From NCBI RefSeq assembly GCF_000425945.1, contig NZ_AUEK01000010.1, forward strand, positions 1-64,000: a stretch of 64,000 bases of DNA. Reading direction: 5' to 3'. Of this stretch, positions 34,987 through 45,323 are shown piece after piece. Numbering within the stretch: the stretch's first letter is position 1; each line of letters begins with the position of its first letter. The notes below the pieces were generated by a model. It was not told where the DNA came from, searched no databases, and saw only the letters and a program-made list of their open reading frames with translations. The stretch is from Candidatus Solirubrobacter pratensis (lineage in GTDB: Bacteria; Actinomycetota; Thermoleophilia; Solirubrobacterales; Solirubrobacteraceae). A program made the position numbers and the translations under genes.

Positions 34987-35331
34987 ATGAAGTACATGAT
35001 GCTGATCAACCTCGGCTCCGAGGCGCGCGACTGGAAGACCCTCCCGAAGGACGACCAGGCCAAGGTGGCCGCCGCGTGGCAGGAGTTCAACCAGACGCCG
35101 GGCATCACCCCCGGCAACCAGCTCCAGCCGCCCGAGACCGCCACGACGGTCCGGGTGCAGGACGGCAGGACGCTGACCACCGACGGGCCGTTCGTGGAGA
35201 CCAAGGAGGCGCTCGACGGCTACTTCATCCTCGAGGCCGACGACCTCGACGCCGCGATCGAGGTGGCCTCGCGCGTGCCGGCGGCGGCGATGGGCGGCGC
35301 GATCGAAGTGCGCCCGATCGTCGAGTGGTAG
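34987..35331 (+). CDS. YCII/DGPF-domain protein
   Basis: 114 aa, ATG preceded by AAGGAGG. The DGPF motif is visible in [23 protein letters not shown] (split: [19 protein letters not shown]), with the N-terminal [13 protein letters not shown] typical of YCII-related proteins linked to sigma factors. The fold is ferredoxin-like; the active role is unproven, though His/Asp pairs in some members suggest enzymatic function. It overlaps the sigma factor gene by 7 nt, the classic ECF42 arrangement. Confidence 0.92.
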   Translation: MKYMMLINLGSEARDWKTLPKDDQAKVAAAWQEFNQTPGITPGNQLQPPETATTVRVQDGRTLTTDGPFVETKEALDGYFILEADDLDAAIEVASRVPAAAMGGAIEVRPIVEW

Positions 35332-36491
35332 CGATCCTCGAAGAGGTCTTCCGCGCGCAGTGGGGCCAGGTGCTGGCCGCGCTGATCGGCTTCCTCGGCG
35401 ACTTCGACCTCGCCGAGGAAGCCGCGCAGGACGCGTTCGCGATCGCCGCCGAGCGCTGGCCGCGTGACGGCGTGCCGTCGAGCCCGGCCAGCTGGCTGGT
35501 GACAACGGCCCGCAATCGCGCGATCGACCGGATCCGGCGCGAGAAGACCTTCGAGGAGAAGGCGCGCCTGCTCGAGACGCCCGAGGCCGTGGAGGACGAG
35601 ATCACCGACCAGACCTTCCCCGACGAGCGGCTCGAGCTCGTGTTCACCTGTTGTCATCCCTCGCTCGCGACCGACGCGCAGGTGGCGCTCACGCTGCGGA
35701 CGCTCGGCGGCCTGACGACGCCTGAGATCGCGCGCGCGTTCCTTGTCCCCGAGGCGACGATGGCGCAGCGGCTCGTGCGCGCCAAGCGCAAGATCAAGGC
35801 CGCCGGGATCCCGTTCCGGGTCCCGCCCGACCACCTGCTGCCCGACCGCCTCGCCGCCGTGCTCGCCGTCGTCTACCTGATCTTCAACGAGGGCTACGCC
35901 GGCCGCAACGAGCTTGCGAGCGAGGCGCTCCGGCTCGCCCGCGCGCTGGCCGAGCTGATGCCCGACGAGGCGGAGGCGCATGGGCTGCTGGCGCTGATGC
36001 TGATCCACGACTCGCGCCGCGACGCCCGCTTCAGCGACGGCGAGATCGTGCTCCTCGCCGACCAGGATCGCGCCCGCTGGGACCTCGCCGAGCTGGACGA
36101 AGGCCGCAGGACGCTGGACCGCGCGCTCGCCCTCAAGGGTCACGGGCCGTACGTGATCCAGGCGGCGATCGCGTCGCTGCACGCCGACGAGCCGCGCGAC
36201 TGGCCCGAGATCGCGGCGCTCTACGCCGAGCTCGCCCGCATCACCGGCTCGCCCGTCGTCGAGCTCAACCGCGCGGTCGCGGTCGCGGAGGCGGAAGGAC
36301 CCGACCACGGGCTCGCGCTGCTGGGCGCGCTCGACCTCGACGACTATCGCTACCTGCACTCGGCGCGCGCGGAGATGCTGCGTCGCCTGGACCGCACCGA
36401 CGAGGCGCGGGAGGCGTACGGACGAGCGCTGGAGCTCGCCCACGACGCCGCCGAGCGGCGCCTGTTCGAGCGCCGTCTCGCCGAGCTGTGA
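35325..36491 (+). CDS. ECF42-type RNA polymerase sigma factor with TPR-like C-terminus
   Basis: 388 aa from GTG 35325, inside the end of the DGPF gene. Sigma region 2 is [49 protein letters not shown] (split: [38 protein letters not shown]); region 4 is [40 protein letters not shown]. After residue 170 there is a long helical extension with [22 protein letters not shown], as in ECF42 proteins, which lack a classical anti-sigma factor. The extension probably controls activity directly. The DGPF partner and TGTCGA promoter support autoregulation. Confidence 0.93.
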   Translation: MVAILEEVFRAQWGQVLAALIGFLGDFDLAEEAAQDAFAIAAERWPRDGVPSSPASWLVTTARNRAIDRIRREKTFEEKARLLETPEAVEDEITDQTFPDERLELVFTCCHPSLATDAQVALTLRTLGGLTTPEIARAFLVPEATMAQRLVRAKRKIKAAGIPFRVPPDHLLPDRLAAVLAVVYLIFNEGYAGRNELASEALRLARALAELMPDEAEAHGLLALMLIHDSRRDARFSDGEIVLLADQDRARWDLAELDEGRRTLDRALALKGHGPYVIQAAIASLHADEPRDWPEIAALYAELARITGSPVVELNRAVAVAEAEGPDHGLALLGALDLDDYRYLHSARAEMLRRLDRTDEAREAYGRALELAHDAAERRLFERRLAEL

Positions 36492-36529
36492 CGGCGTTGG
36501 AACGCGTACGCCGCAACGCGGGCGACGCG

Positions 36530-36913
36530 CTAGGCGAAGGCCTGCGCCCAGGCGCGCTGCGGCTCGACGAGGTAGACGACGCGGTCCTCGCGCAGCGGGT
36601 ACGGCCCGCCGATGTACTTCGCCGAGATCCGGTCGATGATCTCCCACGCCGCGTCGCCCTCGACACGCTGGACGACGCGGCCGCGGATCTGGGCCATGGT
36701 GGACGGCTTGTCCTCCGCGGTCAGCGAGATCGAGATGCGCGGGTCGCGCTCCAGGTTGCGCGCCTTGCGCGAGCCGGGGCTGGTGAGGAACGCGACCCGC
36801 TCGTCCTCGAGACCGACCCACACCGGGACGCTGTGGGGCGAGCCGTCGGGGAGCAGCGTCGCGGCATGGGCGAGCGGCGTGCCGTTGAGGAGGCTGCGGA
36901 CGTCTTCGGTCAT
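36530..36913 (-). CDS. PPOX-class flavin/F420-dependent oxidoreductase
   Basis: 127 aa from ATG 36913. One split-barrel domain: LLNGTPLAHAATLLPDGSPHSVPVWVGLEDERVAFLTSPGSRKARNLERDPRISISL (motifs: LPDGSPHSVPVWVGLEDERV; SRKARNLERDPRISISL), then the IRGRVVQRVEGDAAW strand and KYIGGPYP. Actinobacterial members of this group often use F420 rather than FMN. It should reduce small molecules in the cytoplasm; substrate unknown. The promoter is leaderless and carries a palindrome. Confidence 0.88.
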   Translation of the reverse strand: MTEDVRSLLNGTPLAHAATLLPDGSPHSVPVWVGLEDERVAFLTSPGSRKARNLERDPRISISLTAEDKPSTMAQIRGRVVQRVEGDAAWEIIDRISAKYIGGPYPLREDRVVYLVEPQRAWAQAFA

Positions 36914-36920
36914 GTCGGGC

Positions 36921-36946
36921 AGCCTAGTCCGTTCCCTAAGGGAACG
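36921..36946 (-). promoter_or_regulatory. Leaderless promoter and palindrome of PPOX gene
   Basis: Minus-strand TAGGCT (36921-36926) lies 7 nt before the ATG. Directly upstream CGTTCCC-TAA-GGGAACG (36930-36946) is a perfect 7-bp inverted repeat in the spacer/-35 region, which could be an operator or the terminator of the VOC gene ending at 36959. Confidence 0.45.
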
Positions 36947-36958
36947 CAACCCTCCCGG

Positions 36959-37330
36959 TCACATCTCCAGGATCGCGAGGATGTTCCCGGCGGGGTCCTT
37001 GAACCATGCGATCGGCGGCCCGCCCGCGTTGCGCGAGACGCCGTTCGCCTCCTGCCCGAACCCGTCGTAGCGCTCGAACTCGACGCCGCGGGCGGCCAGT
37101 TCGGCGACCGCCGCGTCGATGTCCTCGACTGGGAAGTTGAGGATCGTGTACGTCGCGGGCTCGAAGCCGGGCCTCGGATACACGAGCGTGTCGCGGCCGC
37201 CGGCGAGGTGCAGCGTGAGCAGCCCGTTCTCCTCGCTGACGTCGAGGCCGAGCGTGCCGCCGTAGAACGCACGCGCCTTCTCGAGGTCGTCGACGGCGAA
37301 TCCGCTGAAGGCCTTGCTGGTGGTGAGCAT
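36959..37330 (-). CDS. VOC-family protein
   Basis: 123 aa, one glyoxalase/bleomycin-resistance-like unit: SGFAVDDLEKARAFYGGTLGLDV, LTLHLAGGRDTLVYPRPG, TILNFPVEDIDAAVAELAARG, WFKDPAGNILAILEM. The Glu near the end and an upstream residue would be metal ligands. Function is not visible beyond the fold. It is divergent from the isocitrate dehydrogenase gene across 59 bp. Confidence 0.87.
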   Translation of the reverse strand: MLTTSKAFSGFAVDDLEKARAFYGGTLGLDVSEENGLLTLHLAGGRDTLVYPRPGFEPATYTILNFPVEDIDAAVAELAARGVEFERYDGFGQEANGVSRNAGGPPIAWFKDPAGNILAILEM

Positions 37331-37389
37331 GTCGATTCAGACTGCCAGGAGCGGCGAAAGTGATCGCGAGATAGCGTGTCGCCCTCCTC

Positions 37390-39463
<2,074 letters not shown>

Positions 39464-39489
<26 letters not shown>

Positions 39490-40015
39490 CCGCGATGTGC
39501 GCCTCCATCGCCGCGTCGACCCCTTCGCGGTCGCCGGTGGCGAGCAGGTCCAGCAGGAGCCCGCGCGTGACCGCGATGCCGAGTCGCGCGGTCGCGCGCG
39601 GCTCCGGCACGCCGTAGTCCTCGAGCAGGAGGGCCGCCGGCTCCAGCCACGCGTCCACGATCCCGTCGAGGAACTCCGTCGTGCGGCCCTGCAGCGCCTG
39701 GCCGTAGAGCTCGAAGAAGAGCCGCTCGTTGCCCCAGACCGACCGATCGGAGATGTGCCGCCAGAACGCGCGCATCGCCTCGTCGAGCGGCAGCGAGGGA
39801 TCGATCGCGAGAGCGGCCGCCCGCTGGCGCTGCTCGACCTCGTGCACCACCGCGACGCGAAGCCCGTCCTTGCCGCCGAAGTGGTGGATCAGCATCCGGT
39901 GGCTCGTGCCGATCGCGGCCGCGAGCTCGCGCAGCGAGAGGTCCGAGATTCCGTGCTCGGCGACGTGCGCGATGACCGCGTCGAGCAGGCGCTGACGCGG
40001 GCTTTGACCGGTCAC
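39464..40015 (-). CDS. TetR-family regulator divergent from SRPBCC operon
   Basis: 183 aa from GTG 40015. N-terminal helix-turn-helix: [35 protein letters not shown] (split: [20 protein letters not shown]). The C-terminal part carries [17 protein letters not shown], often seen in small actinobacterial TetR proteins. The start is 27 bp from the divergent SRPBCC gene and the only palindrome in the gap covers its -10 box, which points to autorepression and control of the SRPBCC operon. Confidence 0.9.
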
Positions 40016-40022
40016 CGCGAGA

Positions 40023-40040
40023 ACTGTACCATCTGGTACA
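40023..40040. promoter_or_regulatory. Overlapping divergent promoters and TetR operator
   Basis: TGTACC-ATCT-GGTACA (40025-40040) is an inverted repeat with 6-bp arms. The minus-strand -10 TACAGT (40023-40028) lies 7 nt before the TetR GTG and overlaps the left arm. On the plus strand TACCAT (40027-40032) could serve the SRPBCC gene at 40043. Confidence 0.6.
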
Positions 40041-40042
40041 TC

Positions 40043-40495
40043 ATGAGCGTGACCGTTTCCATCGACGTCCCGCAGCCGCGCGAGGACGTCTACGCCTACC
40101 TCGACGTGATGGCCAACCACGAGCAGTTCACCGACCACATGCTCACCGAGTGGCGGTGCTCCGGCCCGGCCACGGGCGTCGGCTCCAAGGCCCGCGTGAC
40201 CACCAAGCTCGGCGGGATCACCGACCATGCCGAGATCGAGGTGATCGAGGCCGAGGAGAACCGCCTGATCCGCGAGCGCAACGTCGCCGCCAAGGGCCGG
40301 CGCGTCGGCACGGGCACCTACGAGCTGAGCGATCTCCCGGGCGGAGGCACGCATATCGAGTTCACCTACGAGTTCGAGCGCATGCCCGCCTACGAGCGCC
40401 CGTTCGTGCCGCTCATGAACTCGGTGCTCCGGCGCGGGAACGCTCGGGCGATGACGCGCCTCGCGGAGCGGCTCGGCGTATCCTCGCCTGTGTGA
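40043..40495 (+). CDS. SRPBCC-family (polyketide cyclase-like) protein
   Basis: 150 aa. VSIDVPQPREDVYAYLDVMANHEQFTDHMLTEWRCSGPATGVGSKARV is a typical SRPBCC start (split: VPQPREDVYAYLDVMANHEQ; GPATGVGSKARV), followed by the beta-sheet GTYELSDLPGGGTHIEFTYEFE and a final helix ending RLAERLGV. The fold makes a helix-grip pocket for hydrophobic ligands. In actinobacteria many are of unknown role. It leads an operon of three genes joined by GTGA overlaps. Confidence 0.87.
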   Translation: MSVTVSIDVPQPREDVYAYLDVMANHEQFTDHMLTEWRCSGPATGVGSKARVTTKLGGITDHAEIEVIEAEENRLIRERNVAAKGRRVGTGTYELSDLPGGGTHIEFTYEFERMPAYERPFVPLMNSVLRRGNARAMTRLAERLGVSSPV

Positions 40496-40596
40496 GCCTG
40501 CCGGGACGTTCGACCACGATCGTCGTCGAGCCGCTGGAGCGACCCAACGCCGCTCCGGCGCCTCCGGCGCCGAAGAAGGAGCCCGCGAAGGCGTGA
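40492..40596 (+). CDS. Small Pro/Ala/Lys-rich ORF, 34 aa
   Basis: Begins at the GTG of a GTGA overlap with the SRPBCC gene and ends in a GTGA overlap with the next gene, exactly as real genes do here. The product has a basic start, a TTIVVEPLERPN segment that could be one strand, and a disordered tail PAPPAPKKEPAKA. No domain is recognised. The perfect double coupling is the main reason to call it; it could instead be a short linker ORF that only re-initiates ribosomes. Confidence 0.55.
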   Translation: MSLPGRSTTIVVEPLERPNAAPAPPAPKKEPAKA

Positions 40597-41084
40597 GCGC
40601 GCCGGACCTGCTGGCCGCGGCCATCGGGTTCCGCTCGTGGCGGATCGCCAACGGGCACCTGCAGTCGCCGTACATCCCCTGCCGCTGGGACGGCCGCACG
40701 ATGCGCGCGGTGTGTTATGACGCGAACCGTGCGCTCACGCGCGGCGCGGGCTGGCTCGACGAGCCGCACGATTCGCCGCACCCGGACTGCCGGTGCGGCA
40801 TCTACGCCTACCACTCGCCCGGCGCGCGCAGCTACTACGGCGAGGTGTGGTGGTGCGAGGGGATCGTGTCCGCGTGGGGGCGGCTCGAGGTCCACGCCGA
40901 CGGCTACCGCGCCGAGTTCGCGCGCGTGGAGGCGCTCGGCGTGCCCGATCTCGGCAACCCGCGGCTGGACGCCGCCGTCGAGGCGGTGGGGCGGGACCTC
41001 GGCGTGCCGGTGATGGCCGCCGCCGCGCTGCCGGCGTTCGCGGGCGAGCTCGGCGACCCCATCCCGCCCGGGCTGCGCCCGTGA
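40593..41084 (+). CDS. Conserved-looking hypothetical with CxC motif
   Basis: 163 aa from GTG 40593. Begins with FRSWRIANGHLQSPYIPCRWDG and contains SPHPDCRCGIYAYHSP, a Cys-x-Cys in a context that recurs in uncharacterised actinobacterial proteins, then YYGEVWWCEGIVSAWGRLEVHADGYRAEFARVEAL (split: WGRLEVHADGYRAEFARVEA). The Trp/Tyr-rich first 100 residues look like a compact beta fold; the cysteines may bind a metal. No function can be assigned. It is the third gene of the SRPBCC operon under the divergent TetR. Confidence 0.7.
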   Translation: MSAPDLLAAAIGFRSWRIANGHLQSPYIPCRWDGRTMRAVCYDANRALTRGAGWLDEPHDSPHPDCRCGIYAYHSPGARSYYGEVWWCEGIVSAWGRLEVHADGYRAEFARVEALGVPDLGNPRLDAAVEAVGRDLGVPVMAAAALPAFAGELGDPIPPGLRP

Positions 41085-41210
41085 AGCTCGAGACCTGGCA
41101 CGCGCCCCCCGGCGACGTCATCCCCGACCACCCGCGGCACCGGCCACGTGCGGGCGCGCGCGGCTGCGGGGTTCAGCGTCCTCGGCGGCGACGGAACCGC
41201 GCGCTGGACG

Positions 41211-41216
41211 TAGGAT
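41211..41216 (+). promoter_or_regulatory. -10 box, leaderless promoter of two-domain VOC gene
   Basis: TAGGAT ends 7 nt before ATG 41224; no Shine-Dalgarno sequence is seen. Confidence 0.5.
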
Positions 41217-41223
41217 CGCCCGC

Positions 41224-41979
41224 ATGGGCGAACGAACGAGCTACGCACCAGGCACCTTCTCGTGGGCCGAGCTGGTCACGAGCGACGCCGACGCCGCGAA
41301 GGCGTTCTATGCCTCGCTGTTCGGCTGGAGCTACGACGACCGTCCCATCGGCGACGGGCAGGTGTATTCCATGGCGCAGCGCGACGGCAAGACCGTCGCG
41401 GCCCTGTTCGCCGGCGACCCGCCGCCGCACTGGAACTGCTACTTCAGCGTCGCCTCGGCCGACGAGTCGAGCGCCAGGGCGAAGGAGCTCGGCGCGACGA
41501 TCCTCGCCGAGCCGTTCGACGTGATGGACGCGGGTCGCATGTCGGTGCTGACCGATCCGACCGGCGCGGTCGCCTCGCTGTGGGAGGCACGGCGCACGAT
41601 CGGCGCCGAGCTCGTCAACGTCCCGGGCGCGATCACCTGGTGCGACCTGCTCACGCCGGACGCGGGCGCGGCCGAGGCGTTCTACGGCGGGCTGTTCGGC
41701 TGGACGTTCGAGGAGATCCCCGGCGCCCACGGCTACCGCGTGATCAAGAACGGCGACCGCTCCAACGGTGGCGTCATGCCGCTGCAGGCCGCCGGCACGC
41801 CGCCCAACTGGATGCCCTACTTCGGCCACGAGGACCTCGAGCGCGTGCTCGCCGAGGTGGGCGGACTGGGCGGCCAGGTGTTCAACGGCCCGGTGCGCAT
41901 GCCCCAGGGGTCGATCGCGGTGCTCGGCGACCCCCAGGGCGCGGCGTTAGCGGTCTGGACCGGCGAGTACGACGAGTAG
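41224..41979 (+). CDS. Two-domain VOC-family protein
   Basis: 251 aa made of two glyoxalase-like halves in tandem: first FSWAELVTSDADAAKAFYASLFGW with WNCYFSVASADE, second ITWCDLLTPDAGAAEAFYGGLFGW with GTPPNWMPYFGHEDLERVL (split: ITWCDLLTPDAGAAEAFYGG). The repeat shows an internal duplication. Homologues include CFP32/Rv0577-like proteins of mycobacteria. The function is unknown, perhaps methylglyoxal or hydroxyketone handling. Its TAG stop directly abuts the stop of the convergent GH15 gene. Confidence 0.88.
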   Translation: MGERTSYAPGTFSWAELVTSDADAAKAFYASLFGWSYDDRPIGDGQVYSMAQRDGKTVAALFAGDPPPHWNCYFSVASADESSARAKELGATILAEPFDVMDAGRMSVLTDPTGAVASLWEARRTIGAELVNVPGAITWCDLLTPDAGAAEAFYGGLFGWTFEEIPGAHGYRVIKNGDRSNGGVMPLQAAGTPPNWMPYFGHEDLERVLAEVGGLGGQVFNGPVRMPQGSIAVLGDPQGAALAVWTGEYDE

Positions 41980-43989
41980 CTACTTCGCGTAGCGCTCGGC
42001 GACGATCGACGGGCGCTCGACCGGGGCGCCCGCCTGGATCGACCAGGCGAGCCGGACGTACTGCGCGTGCGTCCAGGCCAGCGGCGTGGCCGAGCGCGTG
42101 CCCTCGCCGGTGTCCTCGAAGACCTGCTCGGGCAGCATCAGGCCGTCGTTGGCCGTGCGCGCCATCGTCGCGAGGTAGCCGTCGGCGCGGCGCCCGGCGA
42201 GCAGCTCGTACTCGCCGCGTTCGCCGGTCAGCAGCGGCCAGGCGCGCCCGTGCGTCTGGCCGGCCGCGGTGGGGAACAGGTCCCAGTCCCCGCCGTCGTC
42301 GGTCTCGCCGTAGCCGTCGAACGTGAAGCGGTGCCAGACCGGGCCGTTGGGCGTGTCGGCGCGCAGCTGCGAGTCACCGACCGCGAGCGAGTTGAGGATC
42401 GCCGGGTCGTTCCACTTCTTGGCGCCGAACAGGACGAGACCGAGGAACGAGTTGTCGACGATCTCGCGCTGGTCGACCGGGCGCGGGAAGTTGTCGCCGA
42501 GGCCGTACGTCGTGCCGGCGTTCGGGTTGCCGTCCTTGGTCACGCGCAGGTAGTACGGCTTCGGCGAGTACGGGCCGTTGGTCGTGGCCGTCAGCGCCTC
42601 GACGGTCTTCTGCCATTCGTCAGCCTTGACAAGGTAGGCGGCCGACTTCGCGTCGTCGCCGTTCGCGCGCGCGACGGCGGCCGCGCACACCAGCCCCGCG
42701 ATCTCGGTCGCGATCGTGTTGGGCGAGTAGCCGTCCTGGTTCTCCCAGCGCTCCTGCTGCGTGCGCGGGCCGTTGGCGAGGATGAAGTCGGCGGCGCGCT
42801 CGATGTGGGGCCAGTCGCCGGCGCCCGTGCGCCCGAGCCACCAGGCGAGCACGACCGGCAGCGCGACCTCGTCGAGCTGCAGGCTCGTCCAGTGCGGCTT
42901 CCCGTCCGGCCGGGTGTTCTGCCACCACGAGCCGTCGGGCTTCTGGATCCGCCACAGGTAGTCGAGCTGGCGCGTCGCCGCGTCGCCGTCGCCGGCCGCC
43001 TTCTGCGCCGTGACCACGTGGTAGAAGTCGCGCGGCCAGACGAGGTGGTAGGGGCCGGAGCGGCCGTCCGCCGGCTTCTCGAGCGTGAGCGTTCCCCAGA
43101 CCCACGGCATGTTCGGCGCCGCGACCGTCGCGCCGCGGTTGCGCTTGTCCTCGGAGGCGGCGAGGACCATCAGCGACTGCTGGTAGAGCCGGACGCCGCG
43201 CCCGACGCTCGCGGGCGGCCGCTTGAGCGAGGCCAGATAGGACCTCCAGCCGGCGGCGTAGTCGTGCGCCGCGTCACGCGAATGCAGCGAGGCGCGCGCG
43301 GTGGAGACGGCGGCCTGCGGATCGCGCCCGAAGCCGATCGCGAGCGTCATGTGGTCCTTGCGCACGCCGTCGAGCCGCGTCAGGGCGCCCTGGACGACGT
43401 TGCCGGGCGCGTCGGCGGTCGAGCGCGAAAGCGCGTGGTCCTGCAGGTCGATCCACGGATCGCTGCTCTCGCCGCGGTAGCCGGACGACGCGTCGCGCAG
43501 CGCCGGCCGCGCCGCGACGGCGGACGCCGACGAGGCGTCCCACGCGACCATGCCGCGCCCGCGGTCGTCGTCGCCGGTGTCGCTCGCCGCGGGATCGGCG
43601 AGCACGTAGAGGCGCAGCGGGCGACCGGTCTTGGACTCGAAGCGCACGTCGGCGAGCACCGAGGTCCGCGCGGGATCGGTGAACCACGTCTTCGTCAGCT
43701 TCCAGCGCGGGCTCTCCACCACCTGCCTGAACGTCAGCGATCCCGGGACCGGCTCCACCCGCGCCCGCACGCCCGGCGCGACCGGCTCCACGTGCCGTGG
43801 GTCGTCGTCGACGGTCTCACGGTCCACGAACGCGCGCCGGCTCCGGGCCTGCGATGGCCCTGAGGGATCCCCTGGCGGCACGTCGGTGACCGCGAACTGC
43901 AGGCCGCGCAGGCTCGGCGTGTCGAGGTCCGGGTAATAGACCTCGCTCAGCGATGCCTGGCGCAGCGTGAACCAGACGGGGCTCTGCAA
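41980..43989 (-). pseudogene. GH15 glucoamylase, 5'-truncated
   Basis: At least 669 aa. The frame includes the bacterial glucoamylase N-domain (VWFTLRQASLSEVYYPDLDT) and the (alpha/alpha)6 catalytic domain: MPWVWGTLTLEK, YHLVWPRDFYHVVTAQKA with the WPRD active-site segment, LWRIQKPDGSWWQNTRPDG, and WENQDGYSPNTIATEIAGL. It should hydrolyse alpha-1,4-glucans. In-frame homologous codons continue upstream to 44031 (WAPADKHGFGTAR), but the frame meets a TAA at 44080-44082 with no ATG, GTG or TTG between. The only start, TTG 43989, lies inside the domain, and no signal peptide is found. The gene has lost its 5' end and is probably not expressed properly. A dispersed 42-bp repeat lies at 43841-43882. 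Confidence 0.8.
43841..43882 (-). repeat. Dispersed in-frame 42-bp repeat, single copy
   Basis: Aligned without gaps, 34 of 42 bases match the unit duplicated at 58165-58248 inside larC. On the minus strand both encode (V)P-x-G-x-PSGP-x-x-AR; here the peptide is PPGDPSGPSQAR in the N-domain of the GH15 gene. Confidence 0.6.
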
Positions 43990-44038
43990 CTGGCGCGCGG
44001 TTCCGAACCCGTGCTTGTCGGCCGGCGCCCAGCATGCG

Positions 44039-44076
44039 ACCGGCGCAAGCGGACCGATGAGTTCGCTTGCGCCGGT
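44039..44076. repeat. 13-bp perfect inverted repeat upstream of sigma gene
   Basis: ACCGGCGCAAGCG (44039-44051), a 12-nt loop and CGCTTGCGCCGGT (44064-44076). It lies 14 bp before the sigma factor start and exactly where the missing 5' end of the GH15 gene should be. It may be an operator, a terminator or the footprint of an insertion. Confidence 0.7.
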
Positions 44077-44089
44077 TCGTTACAACTCC

Positions 44090-45040
44090 ATGACCGCCGT
44101 GATCGACACCGAGTTCGCCACGCTGACCGAGCGCCACCGGCGCGAGCTGCACGTCCACTGCTACCGCATGCTGGGCAACTTCCAGGAGGCGGAGGACCAC
44201 GTGCAGGAGACGTTCCTGCGCGCCTGGCGCAGCCGCGAGCGCTTCGCGGGCGGGTCGCTGTTCCGCGCCTGGCTCTACAAGATCGCGACCAACGCCTGCC
44301 TGGACACGCTCAAGCGCGGCAAGCGGCGCGCCGGCGCGACGTTCGCCGAGGTGCCGTGGTTGACGCCGTTCCCCGATCGCCTGCTCGACGAGGTCGCGCC
44401 GAGCGAGGAGCAGCCCGAGGCGGTCGTCGTCGCGCGGGAGACGATCGAGCTGACCTACATCGCCCTGATCCAGCACCTCCCGCCGCGCCAGCGCGCGGTG
44501 CTGATCCTGCGCGACGTGCTCGGCTGGCCGGCGGCCGAGACCGCGGCGATGCTCGACATGAGCGTCGCCGCCGCCAACAGCGCGCTGCAGCGCGCCCGCG
44601 CGACGATCGGCGACGAGCTGCCGGAGCCGCGCCCGGACGAGCTGACCCCCGAGGAGCGGCGGCTGCTGGAGGGCTTCATCAGCACGCACGAGCGCGAGGA
44701 CACCGAAGGCGCGGTCGCGCTCATGCGCGAGGACATCCGGATCACGATGCCGCCGCAGCCGATGTGCTTCGAGGGCCGCGACGCGGTCATGCCGCTGCTG
44801 GCGACCGCGTTCGGCGACGAGCGGCTGGGCGAGTGGAGGCTCGTGCCGACGCGCGCGAACCGCATGCCCACCGCCGCGTCCTACGTGCGCGTGCCGGGGG
44901 ACACCGAGTTCCGCGCGTTCAAGCTCGACGTCATCCGCGTGCGGGACGGGCTGATCGCCGAGGTGACGACCTTCAGCGCCGATCTTTTCCCGGCGTTCGG
45001 CCTCGCGACGACACTGCGGGAAGGCGCCCCTCGTACGTAG
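44090..45040 (+). CDS. ECF sigma factor with SnoaL-like C-terminal domain
   Basis: 316 aa. Region 2: LHVHCYRMLGNFQEAEDHVQETFLRAWRSRERFAGGSLFRAWLYKIATNACLDTLK (split: YRMLGNFQEAEDHVQETFLR; LFRAWLYKIATNACLDTLK); region 4: LPPRQRAVLILRDVLGWPAAETAAMLDMSVAAANSALQRAR (split: RQRAVLILRDVLGWPAAETA; MLDMSVAAANSALQRAR). After residue 200 comes an NTF2/SnoaL-like domain (FISTHEREDTEGAVALMRED, PMCFEGRDAVMPLL, FRAFKLDVIRVRDGLIAEV). This matches the sigma-70 group with fused SnoaL domain (SigG/TIGR02960-like), in which the extra domain tunes promoter use without an anti-sigma factor. No partner is adjacent. Confidence 0.93.
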   Translation: MTAVIDTEFATLTERHRRELHVHCYRMLGNFQEAEDHVQETFLRAWRSRERFAGGSLFRAWLYKIATNACLDTLKRGKRRAGATFAEVPWLTPFPDRLLDEVAPSEEQPEAVVVARETIELTYIALIQHLPPRQRAVLILRDVLGWPAAETAAMLDMSVAAANSALQRARATIGDELPEPRPDELTPEERRLLEGFISTHEREDTEGAVALMREDIRITMPPQPMCFEGRDAVMPLLATAFGDERLGEWRLVPTRANRMPTAASYVRVPGDTEFRAFKLDVIRVRDGLIAEVTTFSADLFPAFGLATTLREGAPRT

Positions 45041-45110
45041 GGCTGGCCCCCGAGAAAACGGGTGCCCGTCCCACTGGGGCGAACTTCAGCCCGGTGGAAC
45101 TCTCGGAACC

Positions 45111-45323
45111 ATGTACAACCGTGAGCTCGACCATCGCGTCAACGACGGCCTTGATGTCCGGATGCTCTGGGATCCCGGTGACAACAAGGTGACCGTCGTC
45201 GTCAACGACTCCCGCACTGGAGAGGTGTACGAGATCGAGGTCGGCCCGGGGGACAGCGCCCTCGACGTCTTCCGCCACCCGTTCGCATACGAGCCGATCC
45301 GCAAGATCGTCCTGACCAGCTAA
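45111..45323 (+). CDS. Small conserved-looking hypothetical, 70 aa
   Basis: YNRELDHRVNDGLDVRMLWDPGDNKVTVVVNDSRTGEVYEIEVGPGDSALDVFRHPFAY (motifs: DGLDVRMLWDPGDNKVTVVV; GEVYEIEVGPGDSALDVF) predicts four to five beta strands and looks like a compact folded domain. A weak GGTGGAA ribosome site lies upstream. Codon use matches real genes here. No family name is recognised. Its stop overlaps the convergent NlpC/P60 gene by 4 bp. Confidence 0.75.
   Translation: MYNRELDHRVNDGLDVRMLWDPGDNKVTVVVNDSRTGEVYEIEVGPGDSALDVFRHPFAYEPIRKIVLTS

Noticed and set aside
41977..41982. TAGCTA at the junction of convergent genes, also at 48838-48843, as a possible shared signal
   Set aside because: Both are simply two TAG stops of convergent genes placed back to back; six bases are explained by the stop codons alone.
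44011..45192. A 393-codon frame overlapping the SnoaL-type sigma factor
   Set aside because: It is a shifted reading of the sigma gene with Arg/Ala/Gly bias; the true frame has intact sigma regions 2 and 4.
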